Source of the DNA: Alphaproteobacteria bacterium
GTDB taxonomy: Bacteria > Pseudomonadota > Alphaproteobacteria > Micropepsales > Micropepsaceae
Length of the DNA: 64,000 nucleotides
Assembly (NCBI GenBank): GCA_016125165.1
Contig: WGMH01000003.1
Span: 744,001-808,000 of the forward strand
Reading direction: 5' to 3'
The notes below the pieces were generated by a model. The model was given only the letters and a program-made list of their open reading frames with translations. It searched no databases and had not been told where the DNA came from. Shown piece by piece: positions 40,647 to 49,549 of the stretch (the stretch's first letter is position 1; the number at the start of each line of letters is the position of its first letter). Made by a program: the position numbers and the translations under genes.

Positions 40647-41645
40647 TTACTTCCGGGGCTTGGCCGGGGAAAGGTTTTGCGTCTTCTCACCCTGCTCGAT
40701 CTTGCGCCAGTTCGAGACGTTTTTCTCGTGTTCGGACATGGTGGACGAGAAGGCGTGCCCGCCGGTTCCATTGGCGACAAAGAAAATATCCTTGGTGTCG
40801 GCCGGATTGATGACGGCGGCGATGGCGTCCCTGCCCGGATTGCAGATCGGTGTGGGCGGCAGGCCGGTGATGGCATAGGTGTTGTAGGGCGTGATCTTCG
40901 CGAGCTCGCTGGCGCGGATGCCACGTCCAAGCGGATAGCCCTTGGTGATCGTATAGATGATCGTGGGATCGGACTGCAGCTTGATGCCCTGGCGCAGGCG
41001 GTTCACGAATACCCCGGCAATGTGCCCGCGCTCGCGCGGCACGCCGGTTTCCTTTTCCACGATGGACGCCAGTGTGATTACCTGCATGCGCGTGGAATAG
41101 GGAAGATTGGCGGCGCGGCGCGGCCACAGCTTTTCCCACAAATCGTCCTGCGCCTTTTTCATGCGCGAGAGCATTTCGGCGCGCGTGACCCCGCGTGTGA
41201 ACAGATAGGTTTCCGGCAGAAGCGTGCCCTCTTCCGGCACCGGTCCTGCTTCGCCCACCAGCACCGGATCGCTCTTCACGATGTCGTAGATCATCTGGCT
41301 GGTGAGGCCTTCGGCGACGGTGATCTTATGCTGGATGGATTTTCCTTCGGCGATGATACGCGCCACCTCTTCCATGCTGGCATGGGCAGGAAGCGCGAAC
41401 TCCCCGGCCTTGAGCTGGCTTTGCAGCCCGCGCAACCGCACGCCGGCGCGGAACAGCGTGGCGCTGGAAATCGCACCGGCTTTTTCGAGCTTGCGCGCAA
41501 TGATGGCTGTTCCTTCGCCCGGCGCGATCAGTACGACCGTCTGGCCTTGCGAAGGCCCGGGCGCGGTAAAATTCGCGCCCTCCCAGAACCACAGCCCGCC
41601 CGCAAGCGCAGCCACAAGCAGCAGGACGACTAGAAGCCGGCGCAT
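40647..41645 (-). CDS. mltG: Endolytic murein transglycosylase MltG
   Basis: A 332-aa inner-membrane protein. The TM helix (residues 3-20) is followed by a LysM-like region and the YceG catalytic domain, with the catalytic Glu in A-S-I-V-E-K-E-T and the downstream L-Q-S-D-P-T-I-I-Y, N-T-Y and G-L-P-P-x-P-I-C-N-P-G motifs. It cuts nascent glycan strands. ATG 41645 has AGAGG eight bases upstream. Adjacent to fabF, as in many proteobacteria. Confidence 0.95.
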   Translation of the reverse strand: MRRLLVVLLLVAALAGGLWFWEGANFTAPGPSQGQTVVLIAPGEGTAIIARKLEKAGAISSATLFRAGVRLRGLQSQLKAGEFALPAHASMEEVARIIAEGKSIQHKITVAEGLTSQMIYDIVKSDPVLVGEAGPVPEEGTLLPETYLFTRGVTRAEMLSRMKKAQDDLWEKLWPRRAANLPYSTRMQVITLASIVEKETGVPRERGHIAGVFVNRLRQGIKLQSDPTIIYTITKGYPLGRGIRASELAKITPYNTYAITGLPPTPICNPGRDAIAAVINPADTKDIFFVANGTGGHAFSSTMSEHEKNVSNWRKIEQGEKTQNLSPAKPRK

Positions 41646-41676
41646 CGTCACACCTCTACGCAGGAGCACATGAAAT

Positions 41677-42936
41677 TCAGCTTGCCGCTGTGAAGATCAG
41701 CGCGGCATTGGTGCCGCCGAAGCCGAAGGAGTTGGACATGGCCGCGCGCACGTCGCGCTTGCGCGCGGTGTGGGGCACAAGATCCATCTTCGTCTCGACA
41801 TCGGGGTTATCGAGATTGATCGTCGGCGGAACGATCTGGTCGCGGATGGCCAGGATCGAGAAAATCGCTTCCACCGCGCCCGCCGCGCCAAGCAGATGGC
41901 CAATGGCGGATTTGGTGGACGACATCGAAACGTTCGACGCGGCATTGCCAAGCAGGCGTTCAACCGCGCCAAGCTCGATCCCATCGGCCATTGTGGATGT
42001 GCCGTGGGCGTTCACATAGTCGATGTCGGAAACCGAAAGATCGGCGCGCTTCAACGCCATCTTCATGGCGCGGAAACCGCCGTCGCCATCTTCGGATGGC
42101 GCGGTGATGTGATAGGCATCGCCCGAAAGACCATAGCCCTTGATCTCGGCATAGATCTTCGCGCCGCGCGCCTTGGCGTGTTCGTATTCTTCGAGGATCA
42201 CCATGCCGGCGCCCTCACCCATCACGAAACCATCGCGATCCCTGTCGTAAGGACGCGAGGCCTTTTCCGGCGTGTCGTTATAGGCGGTGGAAAGTGCGCG
42301 GCAGGCATTGAAGCCGGCCATGCCCAATTTGCAGATCGCCGCTTCGGTGCCGCCAGCCAGCATCACATCGGCATCGTCGAGCGCGATCATGCGTGCGGCA
42401 TCGCCGAGCGCATGCGCGCCGGTGGCGCAGGCGGTGACCACGGCGTGGTTCGGGCCCTTGTAGCCGAAGCGGATGGAGGCATAGCCGGAAACAAGATTGA
42501 TCAGGCGGCCCGGAATGAAGAACGGGCTCAGCTTTCGCGGCCCTTTCTCCTGAACGAGCAGCGCCGCTTCGGAAATGCCTTCCAGCCCGCCAATGCCCGA
42601 GCCGATCAGAACGCCGGTGCGGCAGCGGTCATCTTCGGTCTGCGGCACCCAGCCGGAATCGGTGACGGCCTGTTGGGCAGCGGCGAGGCCATAGACGATG
42701 AAATCGTCCACGCGCCGCTGTTCCTTGGGGTCCAGCCACTGGTCGGGATTGTAGGTGCCGTTCGTGCCATCGCCGCGCGGCAGTTCGCAGGCGATACGCG
42801 TCGCCAGATCGCTGGCGTCGAACCGGGTGATCGGGCCTGCGCCGGATTTTCCGGCGAGCAGGCGCGACCACGTCTCTTCCACACCGCATGCCAGCGGGGT
42901 GAGGAGCCCTAAACCGGTTACGACGACACGGCGCAT
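41677..42936 (-). CDS. fabF: 3-oxoacyl-ACP synthase II
   Basis: A 419-aa condensing enzyme. Catalytic Cys in T-A-C-A-T-G-A-H, His in N-A-H-G-T-S-T and the second His in K-S-A-I-G-H-L-L-G-A-A-G. It elongates fatty acyl chains on ACP. Downstream of the two acpP genes by 15 bp. Confidence 0.97.
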   Translation of the reverse strand: MRRVVVTGLGLLTPLACGVEETWSRLLAGKSGAGPITRFDASDLATRIACELPRGDGTNGTYNPDQWLDPKEQRRVDDFIVYGLAAAQQAVTDSGWVPQTEDDRCRTGVLIGSGIGGLEGISEAALLVQEKGPRKLSPFFIPGRLINLVSGYASIRFGYKGPNHAVVTACATGAHALGDAARMIALDDADVMLAGGTEAAICKLGMAGFNACRALSTAYNDTPEKASRPYDRDRDGFVMGEGAGMVILEEYEHAKARGAKIYAEIKGYGLSGDAYHITAPSEDGDGGFRAMKMALKRADLSVSDIDYVNAHGTSTMADGIELGAVERLLGNAASNVSMSSTKSAIGHLLGAAGAVEAIFSILAIRDQIVPPTINLDNPDVETKMDLVPHTARKRDVRAAMSNSFGFGGTNAALIFTAAS

Positions 42937-42951
42937 GGCAAGGCCGTCAGA

Positions 42952-43185
42952 TCAGCTGTTGGCCTGAATGAAGTCGATCGCGTCCTTCACCGTGGCGATC
43001 TTCTCGGCGGCGTCGTCCGGGATTTCGATACCGAATTCCTCTTCGAACGCCATCACCAGTTCCACGGTATCCAGGCTGTCCGCGCCCAGATCGTCGATGA
43101 ACGCAGCGTTTTCCGTCACTTTGGCTTCTTCGACACCCAGATGCTCGACAACAATCTTCTTCACGCGGTCTGCAACGTCGCTCAT
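42952..43185 (-). CDS. acpP: Acyl carrier protein, second copy (fabF-proximal)
   Basis: A 77-aa ACP with the phosphopantetheine serine in [20 protein letters not shown] lies 12-17 nt upstream of the ATG. It is 60/77 identical to the neighbouring ACP by direct count. Differences are confined to both ends; the central helix 2 region that contacts enzymes is identical. Both copies look functional. Confidence 0.95.
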   Translation of the reverse strand: MSDVADRVKKIVVEHLGVEEAKVTENAAFIDDLGADSLDTVELVMAFEEEFGIEIPDDAAEKIATVKDAIDFIQANS

Positions 43186-43261
43186 TTTTTTAGAAACCCT
43201 CTCCTTGGATTTGTTCTCGCGCCGCGCCGGAATGGCGGGACGTCTCAGTCGATGACCTGTG

Positions 43262-43498
43262 TCAGGCCTGCGCGTTCTCGATGAACTTCACTGCATCGCC
43301 CACGGTGACAATGGATTCCGCCGCGTCATCCGGGATTTCGATGCCGAATTCTTCCTCGAACGCCATCACCAGTTCAACCGTATCCAGGCTGTCCGCGCCC
43401 AGATCGTCAATGAAAGCGGCCTTCTCGACCACCTTCTCCGGCTCGACGTTCAGATGCTCGACCACGATCTTTTTCACGCGTTCGGCAATTTCGCTCAT
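43262..43498 (-). CDS. acpP: Acyl carrier protein, first copy (fabG-proximal)
   Basis: A 78-aa ACP with intact D-S-L phosphopantetheinylation motif. Start M-S-E-I-A-E-R at 43498 mirrors the paralogue; an upstream frame adds 12 unsupported residues. The 150-bp gap from fabG gives it room for its own promoter, expected for the most abundant fatty-acid-synthesis protein. Confidence 0.95.
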   Translation of the reverse strand: MSEIAERVKKIVVEHLNVEPEKVVEKAAFIDDLGADSLDTVELVMAFEEEFGIEIPDDAAESIVTVGDAVKFIENAQA

Positions 43499-43573
43499 TG
43501 GTACTTCAATACCTCTTGTTGTTTCCTGCGCCATTCAAAAGGGCCATGGCGCCGGGCCCGCCTTCATCGAAGC

Positions 43574-43619
43574 GCGGGGCAAACCGGGGGGCTTGGTAAC
43601 ATAAAGCCCCCGGCCCCGC
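43574..43619 (-). promoter_or_regulatory. GC-rich hairpin in the fabG-acpP gap
   Basis: An outer 7-bp stem (43574-43580 / 43613-43619) encloses an inner 10-bp stem (43584-43594 / 43604-43613, one bulge), about 76 nt before the acpP start. No U-tract follows, so attenuation or mRNA-end protection is more likely than simple termination. Function inferred only. Confidence 0.4.
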
Positions 43620-43648
43620 TACATTCGGGATAAGTCATTGATTTCGCG

Positions 43649-44389
43649 TCAGATCATCGCCATTCCGCCATTGGCGTGCAGGGTCTGGCCGGTGACATAA
43701 CCGGCCTCGTCGCTGGCCAGAAAGACGACCGCCGCCGCCATCTCCTCCGGCGTGCCCATGCGGCCCGCGGGGATTTTGGTGTTGATGGCCTCTTTTTGCG
43801 CATCGTTCAGAACATCGGTCATCGGCGTAGCGATGAAGCCGGGGGCCAGACAATTGACCGTGATATTGCGGCTGGCGACTTCGGCGGCGAGCGACTTGGA
43901 CATACCGACCAACCCCGCCTTGGCGGCGGCATAGTTGCCTTGCCCCGGATTGCCCGTGGCGCCAACAACCGAAGTGATGTTGATGATGCGGCCCCAGCGT
44001 TTCTTCATCATGCCGCGCAGCACCGCGCGGGACAGGCGGAAAGACGCGGTGAGATTCACGGCGATCACCTGATCCCACTCTTCATCCTTCATGCGCATGA
44101 AAAGGTTGTCGCGCGTGATGCCGGCATTGTTCACAAGGATGTCGATGGGAGCGCCGGCTACCGCTTCGGCGGCTTTTGGCAATGCCTCGACCGAGGCCAC
44201 ATCCGACAGATTGCAGGTGGCAACAAAGGCGCGCTCACCGAGTTCGGCCTTGAGCCCCTCCAGGGCTTCAGCACGCGTTCCGGATAGAACCACTGTCGCG
44301 CCTCGGGCGTGCAGCGCCTTGGCTATGGCGCCGCCGATGCCGCCGGATGCGCCCGTGACAAGCGCCACTTTTCCCGTGAGGTCGAACAT
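43649..44389 (-). CDS. fabG: 3-oxoacyl-ACP reductase FabG
   Basis: A 246-aa SDR of fatty acid synthesis. T-G-A-S-G-G-I-G-G at residues 13-21, N-N-A-G-I-T-R-D-N, catalytic Ser near T-S-V-V-G-A-T-G-N-P and Y-A-A-A-K. The tail G-Q-T-L-H-A-N-G-G-M-A-M is typical of FabG. It follows fabD by 9 bp. Confidence 0.97.
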   Translation of the reverse strand: MFDLTGKVALVTGASGGIGGAIAKALHARGATVVLSGTRAEALEGLKAELGERAFVATCNLSDVASVEALPKAAEAVAGAPIDILVNNAGITRDNLFMRMKDEEWDQVIAVNLTASFRLSRAVLRGMMKKRWGRIINITSVVGATGNPGQGNYAAAKAGLVGMSKSLAAEVASRNITVNCLAPGFIATPMTDVLNDAQKEAINTKIPAGRMGTPEEMAAAVVFLASDEAGYVTGQTLHANGGMAMI

Positions 44390-44398
44390 GGCTGCTCC

Positions 44399-45358
44399 TT
44401 ATAGGCTTTTTGCAAAGGCTTCGATGTCGGCGGGCGTATCGAGGCTCACCGGCTGAATGTCCTTGTCGATGCGCTTGACCATGCCGGTCAGCACTTTGCC
44501 GCCGCCTGCTTCCACGGCAGTGTCCACGCCCAGCGCGCGGAACGCCAGCACGCTTTCGCGCCAGCGCACGCGGCCCGTCACCTGCTCCACCAGAAGGCGG
44601 CGGATGGTTTCCGGCTCGCTCACTTCCGCCGCCGTGACATTGGCGACGATGGGGCATGCGGGCGGGCGGATCGTAACCGCCGCGAGCGCCTCGGCCATCT
44701 TGTCGGCAGCGGGCTTCATCATCGGCGAATGGAACGGCGCGCTCACCGAAAGCGGCATGGCACGCTTGATGCCCATGGTCTTGGCAATTTCCGGCGCCTT
44801 GTCGATGGCGGCCTTGGTGCCGGAGATCACGACCTGGCCCGGCGCGTTGTCGTTCGCGACGACGCACACACCACCGGCCTGCTCAACGCACGCCTTGGCG
44901 AGCGCTTCGGCCTGTTCGATTTCCGCACCGAGGAGCGCGCTCATCGCGCCCTCTCCCACCGGCACGGCGGCCTGCATCGCCTGACCACGCGTTTTCAGCA
45001 GCTTCGCCGTTTCGGCGAGCGTGAACGCACCGGCGGCGGCGAGAGCCGTGTATTCACCGAGCGAGTGCCCGGCGGCGAGGCGCGCATGGCGGGCCATGTC
45101 GAAGCCACCTTCGCGCTGCAGCACCCGGATCACCGCAAGGCTGGCCGCCATGATGGCGGGTTGGGCGTTTTCGGTGAGCGTGAGCTGGTCTTCGGGGCCT
45201 TCCCACATCAGGCGCGAGAGGCGCTGGCCGAGAGCTTCGTCCACCTCCTCGAACACTTCGCGGGCGGCGGCAAAAGCGTTGGCAAGGGCCTTGCCCATGC
45301 CGATGGCCTGGCTTCCCTGACCGGGAAAGATGAAGGCGCGGGTGGAGGCGGATGTCAT
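44399..45358 (-). CDS. fabD: Malonyl-CoA:ACP transacylase
   Basis: A 319-aa enzyme that loads malonate onto ACP. F-P-G-Q-G-S-Q at residues 11-17 and the nucleophile G-H-S-L-G-E-Y are intact, as is the late S-A-P-F-H-S-P-M segment. First gene of the minus-strand fab block; the 111-bp gap to the divergent membrane-protein gene holds the promoter. Confidence 0.97.
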   Translation of the reverse strand: MTSASTRAFIFPGQGSQAIGMGKALANAFAAAREVFEEVDEALGQRLSRLMWEGPEDQLTLTENAQPAIMAASLAVIRVLQREGGFDMARHARLAAGHSLGEYTALAAAGAFTLAETAKLLKTRGQAMQAAVPVGEGAMSALLGAEIEQAEALAKACVEQAGGVCVVANDNAPGQVVISGTKAAIDKAPEIAKTMGIKRAMPLSVSAPFHSPMMKPAADKMAEALAAVTIRPPACPIVANVTAAEVSEPETIRRLLVEQVTGRVRWRESVLAFRALGVDTAVEAGGGKVLTGMVKRIDKDIQPVSLDTPADIEAFAKSL

Positions 45359-45469
45359 GGGGCTGGCGCTTTAATGGCGCAGGGCCCGCAAAGCAAGGGG
45401 TGCCGTTACCGTCTGCTTTGGCAAAACGCCGGGAAAGGCTTAATCCTCGCGGTTTGAGGGACAGCGGGC

Positions 45470-46411
45470 ATGGGCAAAATCGGACGGCTGGACGCGGCGC
45501 ATCTCGCCCTCATGCTGGGCGCGCTGACACTGTCCTATGTGCTGCCGTTTGAGCTTCTGCTGCTGTCCTACGCCGTGCTGGGACCGGCGCACTACCTGAC
45601 CGAGATCTCGTGGCTGCACGACCGCAGCTATTTTCTGCCGCATCGCAACCTTGCGCTGATCCTTGTCGGGATCGCCATTGTTGCGCTGTTCACCAGCCAT
45701 CCGGGCACCTATGGCGCGCTTGTGTGGCTGGCGCTGATCGGTTCCGTGCTGGCTTCGGCGCCAGCCTCACGGCTGCAACGCTTTGTGGCGGCGGTTCTGG
45801 CGCTATGCGCCACGGCGCTGCTGATCGCCTCGCCGGAGGCCTTTGCCATCACCGGAACACTGCTGCCCACGATCATCCATGTAAGCCTCTTCACCTTCAT
45901 CTTCATGTTGTCGGGTGCGATGAAATCGCGATCGCCCGTGCAATTCGCGTTGGTGGCGATGTACTTGGTGTCGTTCGCAGCGATCCTGATCGCGCCGCCA
46001 TCGGAGAAGACAACCATCCCGATGCTCGCCAGTCTCAGCACTTACTATTTCGGCGGCGTTGCGCCCGCCCTCGGCTCCGTAATCGGCGTTCCGCATCTGC
46101 AATTCGACGCGCGCATCGCGGGCCTGCTGTCCTTCGTTTACACCTACCACTATCTCAACTGGTTCGTGAAAGCCGAAGTGATCCGCTGGAACCGGATTCC
46201 CAAGCAGCGCGCGATTGCGATCGCAGTGCTGAGCGCGGCTGCCACGGGATGCTATCTCTACGACTACACGCTCGGCTTCACCGTGCTGCTGTCCTTGAGC
46301 CTGATGCATGTGCTGCTGGAATTCCCGCTGAACGCCATCAGCATCAGGCAGCTTGGCGAATCCTTCGTGGGCAGCAAGCCTGTGCGGTCGGGCAGGCGCA
46401 AGGCCGCCTGA
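45470..46411 (+). CDS. Uncharacterised polytopic membrane protein with intramembrane histidines
   Basis: A 313-aa protein with about nine predicted TM helices and no family I recognise. Histidines sit in or beside helices at residues 41 (G-P-A-H-Y-L), 137 (I-I-H-V-S-L), 227 (Y-T-Y-H-Y-L-N-W-F) and 280 (L-M-H-V-L-L-E-F-P). Several are near Glu/Asp/Asn. Four membrane-facing histidines recall iron-dependent membrane enzymes such as Brp/Blh-type carotenoid oxygenases, but I cannot establish homology. A Crp/Fnr regulator gene follows by 46 bp on the same strand and may be co-transcribed. Confidence 0.7.
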   Translation: MGKIGRLDAAHLALMLGALTLSYVLPFELLLLSYAVLGPAHYLTEISWLHDRSYFLPHRNLALILVGIAIVALFTSHPGTYGALVWLALIGSVLASAPASRLQRFVAAVLALCATALLIASPEAFAITGTLLPTIIHVSLFTFIFMLSGAMKSRSPVQFALVAMYLVSFAAILIAPPSEKTTIPMLASLSTYYFGGVAPALGSVIGVPHLQFDARIAGLLSFVYTYHYLNWFVKAEVIRWNRIPKQRAIAIAVLSAAATGCYLYDYTLGFTVLLSLSLMHVLLEFPLNAISIRQLGESFVGSKPVRSGRRKAA

Positions 46412-46457
46412 TCTGACGCCATTTGCGCAAAGCCGCCGTCCGTTCCAATCATGGCGT

Positions 46458-47135
46458 ATGCAGAACGATATGCGCATCCTCGCCCGCAGTGGCTGGTTCG
46501 CGCGCCAGCCCGCGCGGCTGCGCGACGCACTCCTCGCCAAGGCGCGCATTTCCGACGTAGCCGCCGGGCAATGGGTCTATGGCACGGGCGACGCGCTGAA
46601 CGGGCTCTATGGCGTGCTCGAAGGTTCCGTGCATCTTCTGATGACCATGCCCGATGGGGAAGCGCGGCTGATCGACATCGTGCAGGCTGGGCAGTTGTTC
46701 GGCCAGGCCGCGCATTTCGGAGGCGGACCGCGCCTTGTGACGGCGATTGCGGGCGAACCGTCGCGCCTGTTGCATGTGCCGGATCGGGCGCTGGCCGAAA
46801 TTGCACGCAGCGAACCGGATGTGTGGCGCAGCTTTACTGCGCTTCTCTACTCACAGCTTTCCGGCGCGCTGCAACTCGCCGCCGCCAGCATTCATCTGTC
46901 GCCGCCCGAACGTATCGCCGCACGGCTTGCCATTCTTGCTGCCGGCGCCGACACCGTGACGGTCACACAGGCTCAGCTTGCCGAGTTGACGGGGCTCTCC
47001 CGCAAGACCGTGAATATCCATCTGCGCCTTCTGGAGCACCAAAAGATTATTGCGACCCGGTACCGCGCGATTGCCGTGCTGGATCGTGCGCGCCTGCAAC
47101 AACACAGCGGCGCTTTCGCTGACAGAAAATCGTGA
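46458..47135 (+). CDS. Crp/Fnr family transcriptional regulator
   Basis: A 225-aa regulator. The N-terminal cyclic-nucleotide-binding fold (about 15-130: G-x-W-V-Y-G-T-G-D-x-L-N-G-L-Y-G) is followed by a helix-turn-helix near 175-200 (T-Q-A-Q-L-A-E-L-T-G-L-S-R-K-T-V-N). It lacks FNR-type cysteines and the full cAMP-site arginine/serine set, so the effector is unknown. Start ATG 46458 is preferred over a frame overlapping the upstream gene. Confidence 0.88.
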   Translation: MQNDMRILARSGWFARQPARLRDALLAKARISDVAAGQWVYGTGDALNGLYGVLEGSVHLLMTMPDGEARLIDIVQAGQLFGQAAHFGGGPRLVTAIAGEPSRLLHVPDRALAEIARSEPDVWRSFTALLYSQLSGALQLAAASIHLSPPERIAARLAILAAGADTVTVTQAQLAELTGLSRKTVNIHLRLLEHQKIIATRYRAIAVLDRARLQQHSGAFADRKS

Positions 47136-47197
47136 TCGCGCGCACGGTGAATTTGATTTGACGAATGCATCGCGCGGGCGGAGCATTCTATCGCTCA

Positions 47198-47224
47198 GCA
47201 TCAACACGCGAGACCTGTTGATGC
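47198..47224. repeat. Perfect inverted repeat in the convergent gap
   Basis: GCATCAACA (47198-47206) and TGTTGATGC (47216-47224) flank a 9-nt loop, 62 bp after the Crp gene. There is no T-run, so it may be a rho-dependent 3' end or a binding site. Otherwise the 223-bp convergent gap 47136-47358 holds only the terminator at 47301-47339. Confidence 0.5.
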
Positions 47225-47300
47225 CCTGGGGCGACAGGACGGGCCCGCCCGCCGGGCCGGTCGGCCAAAACGCAGCTACCGCGTGCAGCGACTCGCGTGG

Positions 47301-47339
47301 CCAAAAAGCAAGGGCGCTGCCGCATGCGGCAGCGCCCTT
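47301..47339 (-). terminator. Intrinsic terminator of the alkyl sulfatase gene
   Basis: A perfect 30-nt palindrome (47310-47339) is followed on the minus strand by GCTTTTTGG. It lies 20 bp past the stop of the minus-strand gene at 47359. Confidence 0.85.
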
Positions 47340-47358
47340 CGATTGAATTCAAAGATGC

Positions 47359-49278
47359 TTACGGCGTGACGATGTTGAAGTTCGGATTCACCGGCTCGAT
47401 CAATCCGCACAACGTCTCATAGAGCGATGCGTCGCCGTCGATCTTGATGTCACCGGATTGAACCATCGGCGCCGACGGCATCCGCGCCAGAAGCGTCATC
47501 AGCAAAGCCGGCCGCGCCATGCGCACAGTCGCGCCCGCTTCCGCGTCCTGTATGCCATGTTCATGCACCATCACCCCGTTGCCGACAGTGATGAGAATCT
47601 TCTCGCCCCGGTCGGTAAGCTCGATGTTGATCTTGAAGCTGGTCTCGGCCGCCTTACGCGCATCGATGCGCACCGAAGCGAAATCGAGCAGCATCGGCGT
47701 GGTGGTTGCCGCCAGAATGCTGATGTTTGCGGCAGTTGGCGGCAATTGCATCACGCCATGGCGAAGCTCCTGCGCGCCGGTGAGGTAGATGTTGCGCCAG
47801 GTGCCCGCCTCGCTCTGGAAGCCGAGCCGCGTGTAGATGGCCGCCAATTTTTCGCGGGCATCGGTGTTCGCAGCGTCCGCAAACACGACGTGATTGAGAA
47901 GCGTCGCCGCCCAGCGCAATTCGCCCGCGGTCTCGGCCTTCTGCGCCAGTTCCATCACTTTCGCCGTGCCGCCCATCGCATCGACATAGCGTCGGGATGC
48001 CGGTTCGGGCGGCAGCGGATTGAGATTGGCGGGGTTCGCATCATACCAGCCCATATAGCGCTGATAGATCGCCTTCGAATTGTGGCTCATCGTGCCGTAA
48101 TAGCCGCGATTGAACCATTGCTTCGCCAGCACATCGGGTAGCTTCAGAACTTCGGCGATTTCAGCGGCGGTAAAGCCCGCATTCATCAGCCGCACGCTCT
48201 GGTCGTGCAGATATTTGTAAGCATCGCGATGGCTCGTCAGGAAGCGCACGATCTCGGCGGTGCCAAACCGCGGAATGCCGTGCGCGGCGAACATGGTGTC
48301 GCTCTTGTGCGCGAAGAGACGGATGGATTCGGTGAGATAGTCCGCCCATGCCTTGCAATCGCGCACCAGCGCGCCGCGCGCGGGCAGAAGATTGTGCATC
48401 GTCAGGTTCGCGTTTTCCGCCATGAATACGGAGCGGAATTGCGGCAGATAGAAATTCATCTCGGCAGGCGCTTCGGTGCCGGGCGTAAGCTGGAAGATCA
48501 TCGTCACATCGCCCACCGTCATGCGCTGGCCCGTCTCGGTGATGAGATCGGTGGGCGCGATCAGCGACATGGTTCCGCGCGACAGACCGGGGCCAAGACC
48601 TGAGGTCATTTCACCTTCCGGTCCGCTCGGCAGCGTCAGACCGAACTGATAGCGCGCGCGCCGCATCATGGCGGGCCCCGCGATGATGTTTTCCGACACC
48701 GCTTCTTCGAGAAATCCCTGCGGCGCGATGATCTTCACCTTGCCGGCCGCGACGTCCTCCGCCGTGGTGACGCCCGCGACGCCGCCATAGTGATCGCCAT
48801 GGCTGTGCGAATAGATGACGGCCAGCACCGGCTTTGCATGAACATGCTCATGCAGAAGATCGAGCGCGGCCCTTGCCGGTTCGGCGGTTGTCAGTGGATC
48901 GACGACGATCCAGCCGGAACCGGCATCAATGAACGAGATTGTCGAAACGCAGAAGCCGCGCACCTGGTAGATGCGATCCGTGACCTTGAAGAGCCCGTGC
49001 TTGGTCAGGATCTTTGCTTGCCGCCACAGGCTCGGGTTTGCCGTCTCGGGCGCGCTGCCTTCGAGAAAATCGTATTTCTCAAGATCGAAGGCCACCACGC
49101 CATCGGCGCGCTTGATCTTGGGATCCTTGCGGGTGCCCATGAAGCCGCGATTGGCGAAATCGAAGTCCTGCCGGTCGTCGGCGGCCACCATCGCCTGCAC
49201 TTCGGCCATGTCGCCTCTGGAGGTATAGGTCTCGGGCAGCGGTGGGGTGAAAGGCCCGGTCGGCTGGTCGGCGGCCAT
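47359..49278 (-). CDS. Alkyl/aryl sulfatase, metallo-beta-lactamase type (SdsA/YjcS family)
   Basis: A 639-aa enzyme expected to hydrolyse primary alkyl sulfates such as dodecyl sulfate. The MBL zinc motif S-H-S-H-G-D-H-Y-G-G lies near residues 157-166, with further ligands in M-A-E-N-A-N-L-T and A-A-H-G-I-P. Then come the family's dimerisation region (W-F-N-R-G-Y-Y-G-T-M-S-H-N) and a C-terminal SCP2-like domain (about 520-635). No signal peptide is visible, unlike secreted SdsA1, so it is probably cytoplasmic. It stands alone, with an operator-like palindrome 70 bp upstream. Confidence 0.92.
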   Translation of the reverse strand: MAADQPTGPFTPPLPETYTSRGDMAEVQAMVAADDRQDFDFANRGFMGTRKDPKIKRADGVVAFDLEKYDFLEGSAPETANPSLWRQAKILTKHGLFKVTDRIYQVRGFCVSTISFIDAGSGWIVVDPLTTAEPARAALDLLHEHVHAKPVLAVIYSHSHGDHYGGVAGVTTAEDVAAGKVKIIAPQGFLEEAVSENIIAGPAMMRRARYQFGLTLPSGPEGEMTSGLGPGLSRGTMSLIAPTDLITETGQRMTVGDVTMIFQLTPGTEAPAEMNFYLPQFRSVFMAENANLTMHNLLPARGALVRDCKAWADYLTESIRLFAHKSDTMFAAHGIPRFGTAEIVRFLTSHRDAYKYLHDQSVRLMNAGFTAAEIAEVLKLPDVLAKQWFNRGYYGTMSHNSKAIYQRYMGWYDANPANLNPLPPEPASRRYVDAMGGTAKVMELAQKAETAGELRWAATLLNHVVFADAANTDAREKLAAIYTRLGFQSEAGTWRNIYLTGAQELRHGVMQLPPTAANISILAATTTPMLLDFASVRIDARKAAETSFKINIELTDRGEKILITVGNGVMVHEHGIQDAEAGATVRMARPALLMTLLARMPSAPMVQSGDIKIDGDASLYETLCGLIEPVNPNFNIVTP

Positions 49279-49347
49279 GAATGGACTCCCTGATTCTTCG
49301 TGTGTGCGGCGGCTGCCGGGAAACTAGCGCCGGCGGGCGGCCAAGAT

Positions 49348-49363
49348 TGTTACGGACGTAACA
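49348..49363. promoter_or_regulatory. Operator-like palindrome TGTTAC-N4-GTAACA
   Basis: A perfect 6-bp inverted repeat with a 4-bp spacer (seven of eight positions pair when extended), 70 bp upstream of the sulfatase start and 187 bp upstream of rpsF. The form and spacing resemble TetR-family operators. The position suits control of the sulfatase; no regulator gene is adjacent. Confidence 0.5.
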
Positions 49364-49439
49364 TTCTGCCTCCAGCCCTTCCAGCTTGCCCCCGAACCGG
49401 GCTTCGGCTATACGCCCGCGCTCAATCGACTGCGGTCGC

Positions 49440-49549
49440 GGGAGGCCCCTTGGGGGTCCAGCCGGATGGTCCGGTTTCCCGTCGATCCATAGCCCGGCCC
49501 GGCTTCCCGCCGCGCCCGGTTCCGCAGCCAAAACAGGGAGTTGAACGGG
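49440..49549 (+). promoter_or_regulatory. rpsF leader region with small hairpin
   Basis: The 271-bp gap 49279-49549 must contain the rpsF promoter. Its last 110 bases are very GC-rich, with a CCGGA/TCCGG hairpin (49462-49474). rpsF leaders in many bacteria carry an S6:S18-binding RNA with CCG elements; the resemblance here is only general. Confidence 0.3.

Noticed and set aside
41770-42912. 380-codon open frame antisense to fabF
   Set aside because: Mirror of fabF codon structure, no recognisable domain.
47136-47358. Possible small gene in the Crp-sulfatase gap
   Set aside because: Frames lack ribosome sites, and the space is explained by a hairpin and a terminator.
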